A stretch of DNA of 7,842 bases from Chitinophagales bacterium (GTDB taxonomy: Bacteria > Bacteroidota > Bacteroidia > Chitinophagales > Chitinophagaceae), in assembly GCA_015654495.1 (NCBI GenBank), contig JAATGW010000782.1, positions 1 to 7,842 on the forward strand. The letters run 5' to 3'. Positions within the stretch are counted from its first letter, which is position 1. Each line of letters starts with the position of its first letter. Below the pieces are notes generated by a model that did not search any database, was not told the origin of the DNA, and was given only the letters and a program-made list of their open reading frames with translations. The position numbers and the translations under genes are program-made. Positions 1 through 6,458 of the stretch are shown in pieces.

Positions 1-490
1 AGCCCTGCCGCTGGTGAAAACTTTCCTCTTTGCATATCCGGATGTTTGCGCGCGCGTATGGCCCATACGAAGTTCTGCAAAGCATTACCTGGTTGAGAAT
101 AGCCGCACCATCCACAAGCCAGCCGATAGCGCCCATATCCGCCCATGTTAATGTCGGGTAGTTAAAAATGGAAGAGTATTTTGCTTTGCCGGTTAAGAGA
201 TCGTCGATTGTGGACTCGCGTGTTACACCCAGGGTTTCTGTAGCAGCATAGAGATAGAGACCGTGACCAGCTTCATCCTGAACTTTAGCCAGAAGTATGG
301 CTTTTCTTTTCAGTGATGGCGCTCTGGTGATCCAGTTTCCTTCAGGCAACATGCCGATAATTTCACTGTGGGCATGCTGACTGATCTGCCTGACCAGTGT
401 TTTACGATAGGCCTCAGGCATCCAATCGCGTGGCTCAATCTTTATTTCAGCATCCACTTTTTCCTGGAAGATTTTTTCCGGTTCGTTCAT
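1..490 (-). CDS. paaA: 1,2-phenylacetyl-CoA epoxidase catalytic subunit PaaA, N-terminal 163 residues (cut by window edge)
   Basis: PaaA is the di-iron subunit of the PaaABCE monooxygenase, which epoxidises the ring of phenylacetyl-CoA in aerobic phenylacetate degradation. I translated the minus strand from the ATG at 490-488. The frame stays open to the window edge for 163 codons, about half of the usual PaaA length (roughly 310-325 residues). It shows strongly PaaA-like stretches: VQDEAGHGLYLY at residues 70-81, giving the ExxH pair E73/H76; the YPTLTWADMGAIGWLVDGAA block at 111-130; and ICKEESFHQRQG at 152-163, giving E156/H159. These carboxylate-histidine pairs are the expected di-iron ligands. 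No Shine-Dalgarno precedes the ATG. A -7-like element and a palindromic operator candidate lie upstream. The remaining paa genes (paaB, C, D and so on) would be expected beyond position 1, but I cannot see them. Confidence 0.95.
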   Translation of the reverse strand, partial: MNEPEKIFQEKVDAEIKIEPRDWMPEAYRKTLVRQISQHAHSEIIGMLPEGNWITRAPSLKRKAILLAKVQDEAGHGLYLYAATETLGVTRESTIDDLLTGKAKYSSIFNYPTLTWADMGAIGWLVDGAAILNQVMLCRTSYGPYARANIRICKEESFHQRQG

Positions 491-507
491 GATCAGAGAT
501 TCAGCTA

Positions 508-515
508 TAAAGATA
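508..515 (-). promoter_or_regulatory. Candidate -7 promoter element for paaA
   Basis: Read on the minus strand this is TATCTTTA, matching seven of eight positions of the Bacteroidota consensus TAnnTTTG. It would start transcription near position 501, leaving a leader of about 10 nt before the paaA ATG. I see no clear -33 TTTG. The place where it should be is filled by the palindrome at 532-547, so a bound regulator would block this promoter. Confidence 0.4.
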
Positions 516-531
516 CAAAATCAATGAAAAA

Positions 532-547
532 ACTAACAGTTGTTAGT
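532..547. promoter_or_regulatory. Palindromic operator candidate in the paaA promoter
   Basis: ACTAACAGTTGTTAGT is a perfect inverted repeat with 7-bp arms around GT. Its core CTAACA-GT-TGTTAG fits CNAACRNNYGTTNG. From memory, this is very close to the pseudo-palindrome reported for the TetR-family regulator PaaR of Thermus (CNAACGNNCGTTNG). It sits 16 bp upstream of the paaA -7 candidate, where a repressor would overlap the -33 region. The likely ligand protein is the TetR regulator encoded at 2398-2991. I did not find a second copy in front of that regulator. Confidence 0.6.
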
Positions 548-660
548 ATTGTGATACGCAACTCAGTACAGTTTATTGTAATAGCAACAGGCATTTACAG
601 GTCATACCGGGTTGCCGCAGTTAAACGGATTCAGTAACTTGATTTTGCCCAAAAAACTGC

Positions 661-1281
661 ATGAGCTTATATAAACATATCAAAGGCCTGTTTTCCAAAC
701 CTTCAGAGGCCTGGCAGGAAATCAGGGAACAGAAAAGTTCTGTTGCCGGATTGTTTGCAGGATTTGTATTGCCCTTGCTGATACTTGGAGCTATTGCAAT
801 TTTTATCGGCTATGGTTTTACAGGCATCGACAGTTTTATGCTTAAAATCAAAGGAGTTAAATGGGGGATTTGGTTTGGGTTACGGTATCTCATTTCAGGT
901 GTCGCCGGTTTTTTTGTTTCGCTAATGGTAATTGATGTACTGGCTCCTTTATTTAATTCAGAGAAAAATATACAGCAGTCCGCCAGCCTGGTAGCATATG
1001 CATCAACTCCGTCCTGGCTGGCAGCTTTGGTTCTGGTATATCCGGTTCTCGGTATCCTTGGTCTGGTTGGTTTATATGGTGTTTATCTTTTTTATACCGG
1101 ATTGCCGGTTATGAAGAAAACACCTGATGATAAAAGGATCGTGTATATGCTTCTTTGTTCACTGATCGTGATAATTCTATCCTGGATAATGCAGTTTATA
1201 ACCGGTAGTATACTCAGCAGGTTTATCGGAGATCCTTATGCCGGTACCGCGGAAGATCTGCGGCAGCTATTCCCGGACTGA
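661..1281 (+). CDS. YIP1-family integral membrane protein
   Basis: This 206-residue protein begins with an amphipathic stretch (SLYKHIKGLFSKPSEAWQEI, residues 2-21) typical of bacterial YIP1-family proteins. It then has about five hydrophobic segments near residues 29-50, 72-97, 108-126, 128-146 and 160-182, ending in a polar tail. An acidic-aromatic stretch with P96 ends segment 2, as in Yip1 domains. The bacterial family has no settled function, so none is given; it acts in the cytoplasmic membrane. The ATG at 661 starts directly before the conserved amphipathic region. There is no clear ribosome-binding site, only an A-rich stretch. The gene is transcribed against the paa genes: it diverges from paaA and converges on paaE with a 16-bp gap. 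No terminator hairpin is visible in that gap. Confidence 0.85.
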   Translation: MSLYKHIKGLFSKPSEAWQEIREQKSSVAGLFAGFVLPLLILGAIAIFIGYGFTGIDSFMLKIKGVKWGIWFGLRYLISGVAGFFVSLMVIDVLAPLFNSEKNIQQSASLVAYASTPSWLAALVLVYPVLGILGLVGLYGVYLFYTGLPVMKKTPDDKRIVYMLLCSLIVIILSWIMQFITGSILSRFIGDPYAGTAEDLRQLFPD

Positions 1282-1297
1282 TAATCGATTAATAAAT

Positions 1298-2383
1298 TCA
1301 GCGCTCATCGAAGTTTACAAAAACCTGCTGACTTCGGGGGTGACTCTGGCAGGTGAGGATAAAACCTTTTTCAATCTCATCTTTTTCCAGAGCGTAATTG
1401 GCATCCATTTCAACAAAACCTTCTTTAAGTTTAGCTTTACAACTGCTACAAACTCCACCCTTGCAGGCATACGGAAGATCAATACCCTGGTTTAGCGCTG
1501 CATTCAGAATCGAGTCTCCGGAATAGTTTAATTCGAATGAAGAGGTTATGCCATCTAATTGAATAGTAACCTGTGAAGATTTGTTCAGGGCCGGTTTTTC
1601 AGTTGCCGGAGCTGCAGAAAGCTGATTTCTTTTGCTGCCAGGGGTTGTAAACAGTTCGAAATGAATTTTTTCTTCAGGAATATTATTTTGCTTGAGAAAG
1701 CCTGCCACTGAATGAATCATTTCTTCGGGCCCGCAGATAAAGAACTCATCTATATTATTTATTTGTATCAATGTGCGAAAAAGCGCGTCACATTTTTCTG
1801 CATTGATTCTGCCAGCGAACAGGGGCAGGTCGGTGGTTTCCCGGCTTAGAATATGAATAAGCCGGAAACGGCTCATGTACTTATTCTTGATATCTTCCAG
1901 TTCATCCCTGAACATGATGGAAGCCCTGTTTTTATTACCATACACAAGCGTGAATTCGCTTTCCGCTTCAGTAAACAGCACTGATTTCAGAATTGACATT
2001 ACAGGTGTGATTCCACTCCCCGAAGCAAAAGCCAGGTATTGTTTTTTCTGATCGGGATCTAAAGAAGTATAAAAACTTCCGGTCGGCGACATCACTTCCA
2101 GCAGATCGCCGGCATGGAGTTGTTCATTTGCAAAACCGGAAAATATTCCTCCTTTGGCCTTTTTTATAGCAACACGCAAGATTTCTTCATGCGGCCCTGT
2201 ACAGATTGAATAACTCCTTCTGAATTCTTCACCATTGATTATTTTTCTCAGCGTCAGGTTCTGACCATGGCGGAAGCTGAAATGAGCTTTCAGGTCTTCT
2301 GGCACATCAAATTCAACCAGAACGGAATCGGTGGTTTCTCTGCGTATAGCCCTGATAGTAAGCGGATGAAAATGTACAGCCAT
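1298..2383 (-). CDS. paaE: Phenylacetyl-CoA epoxidase reductase subunit PaaE
   Basis: This 361-residue flavo-iron-sulfur reductase passes electrons from NAD(P)H through FAD and a [2Fe-2S] cluster to the PaaA di-iron site. The FAD-binding barrel occupies about residues 5-105 and has the RSYS motif at 56-59. The nucleotide-binding domain follows, with GSGITPVMS at 122-130 and CGPEEM at 217-222. A linker at about 250-270 leads to a C-terminal plant-type ferredoxin domain whose cluster ligands are C307, C312, C315 (CxxxxCxxC) and C345. The domain order and length match PaaE (E. coli PaaE is about 356 residues). Dioxygenase reductases with the same order are the alternative, but the paaA neighbour settles the assignment. 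The start ATG lies 14 bp after the tetR stop, so the two genes are probably co-transcribed. The YIP1 gene on the other strand separates paaE from paaA. Confidence 0.93.
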   Translation of the reverse strand: MAVHFHPLTIRAIRRETTDSVLVEFDVPEDLKAHFSFRHGQNLTLRKIINGEEFRRSYSICTGPHEEILRVAIKKAKGGIFSGFANEQLHAGDLLEVMSPTGSFYTSLDPDQKKQYLAFASGSGITPVMSILKSVLFTEAESEFTLVYGNKNRASIMFRDELEDIKNKYMSRFRLIHILSRETTDLPLFAGRINAEKCDALFRTLIQINNIDEFFICGPEEMIHSVAGFLKQNNIPEEKIHFELFTTPGSKRNQLSAAPATEKPALNKSSQVTIQLDGITSSFELNYSGDSILNAALNQGIDLPYACKGGVCSSCKAKLKEGFVEMDANYALEKDEIEKGFILTCQSHPRSQQVFVNFDER

Positions 2384-2397
2384 GATTTAAGGGAAGG

Positions 2398-2991
2398 TTA
2401 GATTTCGAGGCCGCTGATGATATTGGTAACCATGCTGTCTTCCAGTTCCGAAGCGCTGATATTCTTTTTTGTCCGATGCCAGAATTCGATACCACGCACA
2501 GCACTGAGGAGTATCAGCACCACAGCATATGGCTGTATTTTCCGGATCTGTTTCTTTCTGATCCCTTCTTCGATGATCATCTCGAGGCGGCGAACATAAA
2601 TTCTTCTTTCATTCAGAAATGTAGTGAGATAAGGTTCGTCGAGGAATTTGCTTTCATTGTTTGCAACAAGCACCTCGTCTATCCTGTCAATCCACATTTT
2701 GATATGAAAGCGTATGACCTGTTCAATTTTTTCAAGGCTGGAAATCTGATCATTGAATTCAAGTTCATTCAGTTGTGTAGTGAAGGTATTTGCGATCCGG
2801 AAGCATATTTCCTGTAAAAGTTCCGCTTTCGAGCTGATATGATTATACAGACTGGCTGCTTCCACACCTACATCACCGGCAAGATCACGCATGCCAGTAG
2901 CCGAAAATCCTTTTTCCCGGAAAAGCCTGGCAGCAGCAAGCGTTATGAGCTCTTTACGTGTACTGTTTTTTTTACTTCTGATACGAGCCAT
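2398..2991 (-). CDS. TetR/AcrR-family transcriptional regulator, probable paa repressor
   Basis: This 197-residue protein has an N-terminal TetR helix-turn-helix: RKELITLAAARLFREKGFSATGMRDLAGDVGVEAASLYNHISSKAEL spans about residues 12-58, with recognition-helix residues around SLYNHI (47-52). The remainder is the helical ligand-binding and dimerisation domain. I chose ATG at 2991 because it gives the usual short basic lead-in (MARIRSKK). The frame also continues four codons upstream to a TTG at 3003, but that TTG would overlap the promoter -7 element. The gene precedes paaE by 14 bp and lies in a paa locus. By analogy with TetR-type PaaR proteins it probably represses paa genes until phenylacetyl-CoA is present. 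The likely target is the palindrome at 532-547. The ligand and target are inferred. Confidence 0.88.
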   Translation of the reverse strand: MARIRSKKNSTRKELITLAAARLFREKGFSATGMRDLAGDVGVEAASLYNHISSKAELLQEICFRIANTFTTQLNELEFNDQISSLEKIEQVIRFHIKMWIDRIDEVLVANNESKFLDEPYLTTFLNERRIYVRRLEMIIEEGIRKKQIRKIQPYAVVLILLSAVRGIEFWHRTKKNISASELEDSMVTNIISGLEI

Positions 2992-3000
2992 AGAAAATGG

Positions 3001-3008
3001 CAAAACTA
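3001..3008 (-). promoter_or_regulatory. Candidate -7 element for tetR-paaE
   Basis: On the minus strand this reads TAGTTTTG, an exact match to TAnnTTTG. It ends 9 nt before the tetR ATG, so the transcript would have almost no 5' leader. No good -33 TTTG is seen at the expected distance; that region is occupied by the dispersed repeat at 3015-3042. Confidence 0.5.
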
Positions 3009-3014
3009 CAATAA

Positions 3015-3042
3015 GTTCAACGTTTAAAGTTTAACGGTGAAC
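3015..3042. repeat. 28-bp imperfect palindrome, copy of a dispersed GTTAAAC-type repeat
   Basis: The two halves pair at 11 of 14 positions about a centre between 3028 and 3029. Read on the minus strand, 3015-3035 matches 19 of 21 bases of positions 7782-7802 at the other end of the window. It is therefore one of two copies of a short interspersed repeat. It fills most of the gap between the tetR start and the end of the secreted-protein gene, upstream of the tetR -7 element. It could serve as an operator or as a bidirectional hairpin, but neither is shown. Confidence 0.6.
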
Positions 3043-3594
3043 TTAGTATTCAGGATGATAAGATTTAAGCAATGTGGCCAGATGAATACCCGTTTCCTGC
3101 TTTTTCTTGGGAATAAGCATAAGCGGATTTAGTTCGGGGATAATAGTTTTGATTTCGTCGGCACTGGCTGTATTAGCATCCGCAAAACGCCAGGTTTTGC
3201 CACCATCGGTGGAAACACCAACGAGATGAGAAACAGAACTCACCGGCTGACCATTGATAATCAGTTCGCTGAACTGCTCAATGATGCATTGCATTTGCTG
3301 GCTGCGCGAAACGAGTCGCAATACAGACCCAGCCTTCATTTCACTGAACTCAACATTTTTCAGACCATTGATTTCCTGCTGCAGGTAAGCGACAAATTCA
3401 TTTTCACCACCCATCATAGCAACAAGATTCGGGTTATTGTATTTTACAAATCCGTTGAAATCCCTGCTCTTAAAACTCTGCAGCATAGAATTAGCAGCAG
3501 CCCGGATATTTCCAACTATTACTACCGAATCTGGTTGAGAGTAAAGAGAATGTGAAGACAGACATACAATTAAAAAAGAGAAAACACGTTTCAT
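3043..3594 (-). CDS. Small secreted protein, probable NTF2/SnoaL-like fold
   Basis: This encodes 183 residues starting MKRVFSFLIVCLSSHSLYSQ, a Sec signal peptide with a positive N-end, a hydrophobic core and a likely cleavage site near residue 19-20. The frame is open 16 codons further upstream, but starting there would bury the signal peptide and run into the divergent promoter region, so I chose the ATG at 3594. The mature part has a helix (IRAAANSMLQSFKSRDFNGFVKYNNPNLVAM) followed by a strand-rich region, including a segment with STDGGKTWRF. This resembles uncharacterised secreted NTF2-like proteins of Bacteroidota. That fold is a guess from pattern, with no catalytic residues identified. 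It is divergent from the kinase gene. Its stop lies at the edge of the 3015-3042 palindrome. Confidence 0.7.
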   Translation of the reverse strand: MKRVFSFLIVCLSSHSLYSQPDSVVIVGNIRAAANSMLQSFKSRDFNGFVKYNNPNLVAMMGGENEFVAYLQQEINGLKNVEFSEMKAGSVLRLVSRSQQMQCIIEQFSELIINGQPVSSVSHLVGVSTDGGKTWRFADANTASADEIKTIIPELNPLMLIPKKKQETGIHLATLLKSYHPEY

Positions 3595-3611
3595 CCGGGC
3601 AATTTTCGAGT

Positions 3612-3627
3612 GGAAATTACAATTTCC
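3612..3627. promoter_or_regulatory. 16-bp perfect palindrome between divergent genes
   Basis: GGAAATT-AC-AATTTCC is a perfect inverted repeat with 7-bp arms. It lies 17 bp upstream of the secreted-protein ATG and 3 bp upstream of the kinase -7 candidate, so a dimeric regulator bound here could affect both genes. No regulator gene is adjacent apart from the paa TetR, whose candidate site looks different. Confidence 0.45.
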
Positions 3628-3630
3628 GGC

Positions 3631-3638
3631 TACCTTTG
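3631..3638 (+). promoter_or_regulatory. Candidate -7 element for the kinase gene
   Basis: TACCTTTG matches TAnnTTTG exactly. It would start transcription near 3645 and leave a leader of about 13 A-rich nt before the ATG at 3658. No clear -33 TTTG is present; the palindrome at 3612-3627 occupies that spacer. Confidence 0.5.
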
Positions 3639-3657
3639 CCAAGTTAAAAAAAATGAA

Positions 3658-4581
3658 ATGTCGCTTATAGTTGTAGGTTCGATGGCTTTTGATTCGATTG
3701 AGACTCCTTTTGGTAAGAGCGACCGCATCGTCGGCGGGGCTGCCACTTATATAGCATGGAGTGCCTCCAATTTTGTTAAACCTGTGAAGCAGATTTCCGT
3801 TGTTGGCGGTGATTTCCCCGATTCAGAACTGCAATTACTTGCTGACCGGGGTGTTGAGCTTGAAGGTGTTCAGATTAAGAAAGATCAGAAATCTTTTTTC
3901 TGGGCTGGCCGTTATGACATGGATATGAACTCAAGAGAAACACTTGAAACGCAGTTTAATGTACTGGGCGATTTTCAACCGGTTGTTCCTGAATCTTATG
4001 CCGGCAGTGAGTTTCTGATGCTTGGCAACCTTGCACCCGGAGTTCAGCATAGTGTAATCAAACAATTGAAGAAGCGGCCAAAGCTGATCGTAATGGATAC
4101 CATGAATTTCTGGATGGAAATTGCCATGCCGGAACTGGAAGAGGTGTTGAAAGATGTGGATGTTCTGCTGGTTAACGATAGCGAAGCAAGGCAACTCAGC
4201 GCTCAGTATTCGCTTGTAAAAGCTGCAAGAAAGATAATGGAAATGGGTCCGAAGTACCTGGTGATTAAGAAAGGTGAGCATGGGGCATTGTTATTTCATG
4301 GGGACCAGGTTTTTTACGCTCCGGCTCTTCCTCTCGAAGATGTGTTTGACCCGACAGGAGCCGGCGACACATTCGCAGGTGGATTTATCGGACATATTGC
4401 CCGCACCCGTGACATCTCTTTTGAGAATATGAAGACTGCTATAATTGTAGGGTCGGCTATGGCATCATTTTGTGTGGAAAAATTCGGAACCACCCGCTTA
4501 AGGGAGATTTCAAAAGAGGAGATAGAAGGGCGTATCCGCCAGTTTGTGGAACTTGTTAATTTTGATATAGAACTGGTTTAA
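3658..4581 (+). CDS. PfkB-family carbohydrate/nucleoside kinase
   Basis: This 307-residue ribokinase-fold enzyme transfers phosphate from ATP to a sugar or nucleoside hydroxyl in the cytoplasm. It starts with the typical first strand (MSLIVVGSMAFDSI). GGAATYIAW at about 26-34 matches the substrate-side GG motif, NDSE at 173-176 corresponds to the family N-x-x-E motif, and DPTGAGDTFAGGF at 231-243 is PfkB signature 2, with D237 as catalytic base and GAG as anion hole. I chose the ATG at 3658 over an in-frame ATG at 3610. The protein aligns from here with the fold's first strand, and the upstream extension would cross the promoter. The length is typical of the family. The substrate cannot be read from the sequence, and its neighbours give no pathway context. 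It converges on the lamin-tail gene with an 18-bp gap. Confidence 0.9.
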   Translation: MSLIVVGSMAFDSIETPFGKSDRIVGGAATYIAWSASNFVKPVKQISVVGGDFPDSELQLLADRGVELEGVQIKKDQKSFFWAGRYDMDMNSRETLETQFNVLGDFQPVVPESYAGSEFLMLGNLAPGVQHSVIKQLKKRPKLIVMDTMNFWMEIAMPELEEVLKDVDVLLVNDSEARQLSAQYSLVKAARKIMEMGPKYLVIKKGEHGALLFHGDQVFYAPALPLEDVFDPTGAGDTFAGGFIGHIARTRDISFENMKTAIIVGSAMASFCVEKFGTTRLREISKEEIEGRIRQFVELVNFDIELV

Positions 4582-4599
4582 ACTTCATAAAAGAAATTG

Positions 4600-6306
4600 T
4601 TAACGGTTCGCAAGCACTATTGCTTTGCGAACCGTTTTTCTTTTTCCATCCAGGTCAAAAAGATTTGCTACGAGAAAGTAAATGCCGGTATTCAACCGAT
4701 GGTTTTCATCATCCAGACCATTCCATCGATAATAACCATCATATCCGCACAATTGATTTTTTACAAGATTTTTTACATGAAATCCCGATTGATTAAAAAT
4801 ATCAATCGTGCAGTTGGTACCTGATTTTGAAAAATGGTAGTATACAGTAAGCTGATCTTCTATACCATCGAAATCAGGAGAGAATATTTTCAGATCAGTG
4901 TATATGGACTCTGCCGACTGTTGATAAACTTTGTGTTGCGAATTAACATAACCTGGTGTTCCATACCCTTCGTTAGCCGAAGCCGAAAACCAGTTGGAAG
5001 GGTTCTGGACTTTGGATGAAGGATCAATTCTTTCCAATGCCACACCTTCAGTATTTGCCAGCAATGGGTAGTGAAATTTTGCAGAATAGCTGAATTCTTC
5101 GAGTATGTCACCATTAATGTCCATCAACACAATAGTGCCTTCGTCATCAGGCATGGCAGGCATTTCATTCAGATTCAATAAACGGGATTCTGTTTTAACA
5201 TTATAATGCTGTATTACACTGCCTGTGTCTTCTGTAATAACAATATAATCACCAGGAAAAACCAGGAAAGTTTTTTCAGAACAGGGAAACGCATCGTCAA
5301 CCAGCCCGTTTGATTTTCGGGCTCCAACAAAAACCCTGTTCAGATCAATTAAATTTTCACCGTTATTATATAGTTCGATATAATCGGATCCTGATCCACT
5401 GGGATTAAATAGAATTTCATTTAACACAAGATCTTCGCTTCCGCTTCCTGCCAGGCCGGTACGGACTTCCCGGTTTTCAGCAGCTTTGTTACCATAGCAG
5501 TCAGTAATTTCTTTATAGCTGAGGGAATAAACTGAATTTTTGTTTAAAGGATTTGTCAGTTCAAGTTCAGCAATATTAAAAACTGGAATTTCCAATCTCA
5601 CCTTTTTAGGATTGCCAATATCATTGGACAAACTAAATAATAATGGATCTGCAGTTTTCACACTGTCGAGCGGCTTATTAAATATGCAAAGAACATGAAT
5701 ACTGTCAACGGCATAACTATAGAGGAGTTCAGGTGGCTTATCATCGGCAATGGTGGTACTCCGTGAGTTTGGTTTTCCAGGTGTTCCACCTGAGATATCT
5801 CTGCTGAAATCCCAATTAATTTTTCCGGTACAGGGTTTTTTTACATCGGTTATTTCCTGCGACCAGCCTCCGTTTATTTTTGGACTTCCCTCATGCCAAT
5901 CGGATCTGTATTCAATGGCATGTATGAGTTTTCCATCAGCAGAAAAAAGAGAGATCTGATCGCCGGAATTGTCGAGAGAAGGAAAAGAGCTGACTCCGGT
6001 TGTGCGACCGAATACATCCATCTGTGATTTGTATGCAGAGGGGCAGACTATCAGAAAAATGTCAGGAGGAAGAAGAATATCTTCGGCTATGCGTGACAGG
6101 CATTTGCCATCCGTAATAATCCAGTTTCTAACGGAAATCGGATGGTGGCTGATATTTTTCAATTCAATAAATTCAGTTTCCGGCAAACCCACTGAAGGAA
6201 AAGGGTCAGACAGAAACTCTGTTATTATAACTTCATTGCGATTAGCTGACTGGCCTGATACACTGACAAAAAAAACCATCGCCTGCACAAATAATCTCCA
6301 CCTCAT
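4600..6306 (-). CDS. Secreted lamin-tail-domain protein with FlgD-like C-terminal domain
   Basis: This 568-residue protein has a signal peptide (residues 1-20; RWR then a hydrophobic run ending VSGQSA). Two lamin-tail-like beta domains follow. The first spans about 24-180 (NEVIITEFLSDPFPSVG at 24-40, ETEFIELKN at 43-51, closing GGTPGKPNS at 173-181). The second spans about 291-456 (EDLVLNEILFNPSGSGSDYIELYNNG at 291-316, closing GYGTPGYVNS at 447-456). Between them, about 190-284, is an Ig-like domain of the SbsA type (FNKPLDSV at 209-216). The C-terminus, 466-568, resembles a FlgD-type Ig domain: FSPDFDGIED at 475-484 with possible calcium-binding aspartates, then YRWNGLDDENHRLNTGIYFL at 526-545. 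Such proteins are surface or secreted in Bacteroidota, often through T9SS, though no classical sorting tail is evident. No enzyme activity is predicted. Cys pairs in the exported part may form disulfides. Confidence 0.85.
   Translation of the reverse strand: MRWRLFVQAMVFFVSVSGQSANRNEVIITEFLSDPFPSVGLPETEFIELKNISHHPISVRNWIITDGKCLSRIAEDILLPPDIFLIVCPSAYKSQMDVFGRTTGVSSFPSLDNSGDQISLFSADGKLIHAIEYRSDWHEGSPKINGGWSQEITDVKKPCTGKINWDFSRDISGGTPGKPNSRSTTIADDKPPELLYSYAVDSIHVLCIFNKPLDSVKTADPLLFSLSNDIGNPKKVRLEIPVFNIAELELTNPLNKNSVYSLSYKEITDCYGNKAAENREVRTGLAGSGSEDLVLNEILFNPSGSGSDYIELYNNGENLIDLNRVFVGARKSNGLVDDAFPCSEKTFLVFPGDYIVITEDTGSVIQHYNVKTESRLLNLNEMPAMPDDEGTIVLMDINGDILEEFSYSAKFHYPLLANTEGVALERIDPSSKVQNPSNWFSASANEGYGTPGYVNSQHKVYQQSAESIYTDLKIFSPDFDGIEDQLTVYYHFSKSGTNCTIDIFNQSGFHVKNLVKNQLCGYDGYYRWNGLDDENHRLNTGIYFLVANLFDLDGKRKTVRKAIVLANR
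4602..4645 (+). terminator. Intrinsic terminator of the kinase gene, embedded in the convergent coding region
   Basis: AACGGTTCGCAA (4602-4613) and TTGCGAACCGTT (4625-4636) form a perfect 12-bp stem. An inner GCA/TGC pairing (4614-4616 with 4621-4623) adds three more pairs around CTAT, with one bulged T. The stem is followed on the plus strand by T5-C-T5 (4635-4645). It begins 20 nt after the kinase stop. On the minus strand the same stem encodes the last residues of the lamin-tail protein, and there the flanking T-run is weak. It therefore acts mainly for the kinase. Confidence 0.85.
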
Positions 6307-6310
6307 GAAA

Positions 6311-6339
6311 CAAAAATAAATTCATCGTCAAGCTGCAAA
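6311..6339 (-). promoter_or_regulatory. Candidate promoter of the lamin-tail protein gene
   Basis: On the minus strand, TTTG (6339-6336) is followed after 17 nt by TATTTTTG (6318-6311), an exact TAnnTTTG. The -7 element ends 4 nt before the ATG at 6306, so the mRNA would be leaderless or nearly so. Confidence 0.5.
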
Positions 6340-6358
6340 AAGGGAAAAACAACATTTA

Positions 6359-6390
6359 TTTGGAAGAAAAAAACTTCCGGATTACTTTTG
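6359..6390 (+). promoter_or_regulatory. Candidate promoter for the asd leader transcript
   Basis: TTTG (6359-6362), a 20-nt spacer and TACTTTTG (6383-6390) match the Bacteroidota -33/-7 arrangement, the best match in this window. Transcription would start around 6395-6399, at or just before the ATG of the leader ORF. The spacer contains an inverted repeat, GGAAG-A7-CTTCC (6362-6378), which could be a regulator site. Confidence 0.65.
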
Positions 6391-6398
6391 TCCTCCTG

Positions 6399-6458
6399 AT
6401 GTATAACAATAAGAAACATACAAAGAAGACCAAGCTGATGCCGGTGGCGGAAGGTTGA
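6399..6458 (+). CDS. Candidate leader peptide of the asd attenuator (19 residues)
   Basis: The frame encodes MYNNKKHTKKTKLMPVAEG and stops at TGA 6456-6458. Five Lys, two Thr, two Met and two Asn make up 11 of 19 residues, and Lys, Thr and Met are products of the pathway that asd feeds. The Lys/Thr codons cluster at 6411-6434. The last codons (GCG GAA GGT TGA) contain the antiterminator arm GGAAGGTT (6449-6456). There is no Shine-Dalgarno; the ATG lies 8 nt after a promoter -7 element, fitting leaderless initiation. Its role would be as a sensor of charged lysyl- and threonyl-tRNA, not as a stable protein. The amino acid bias could be due to local A-richness, but the position relative to the terminator argues against chance. 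Confidence 0.6.
   Translation: MYNNKKHTKKTKLMPVAEG

Noticed and set aside
368..637. 89-codon plus-strand frame antisense to the paaA start and through the intergenic region
   Set aside because: It overlaps conserved PaaA coding sequence and crosses the operator and promoter region; no protein features.
1282..1297. Terminator between the YIP1 gene and paaE
   Set aside because: No stem longer than an 8-bp AATCGATT self-complement and no T-run are present near this gap.
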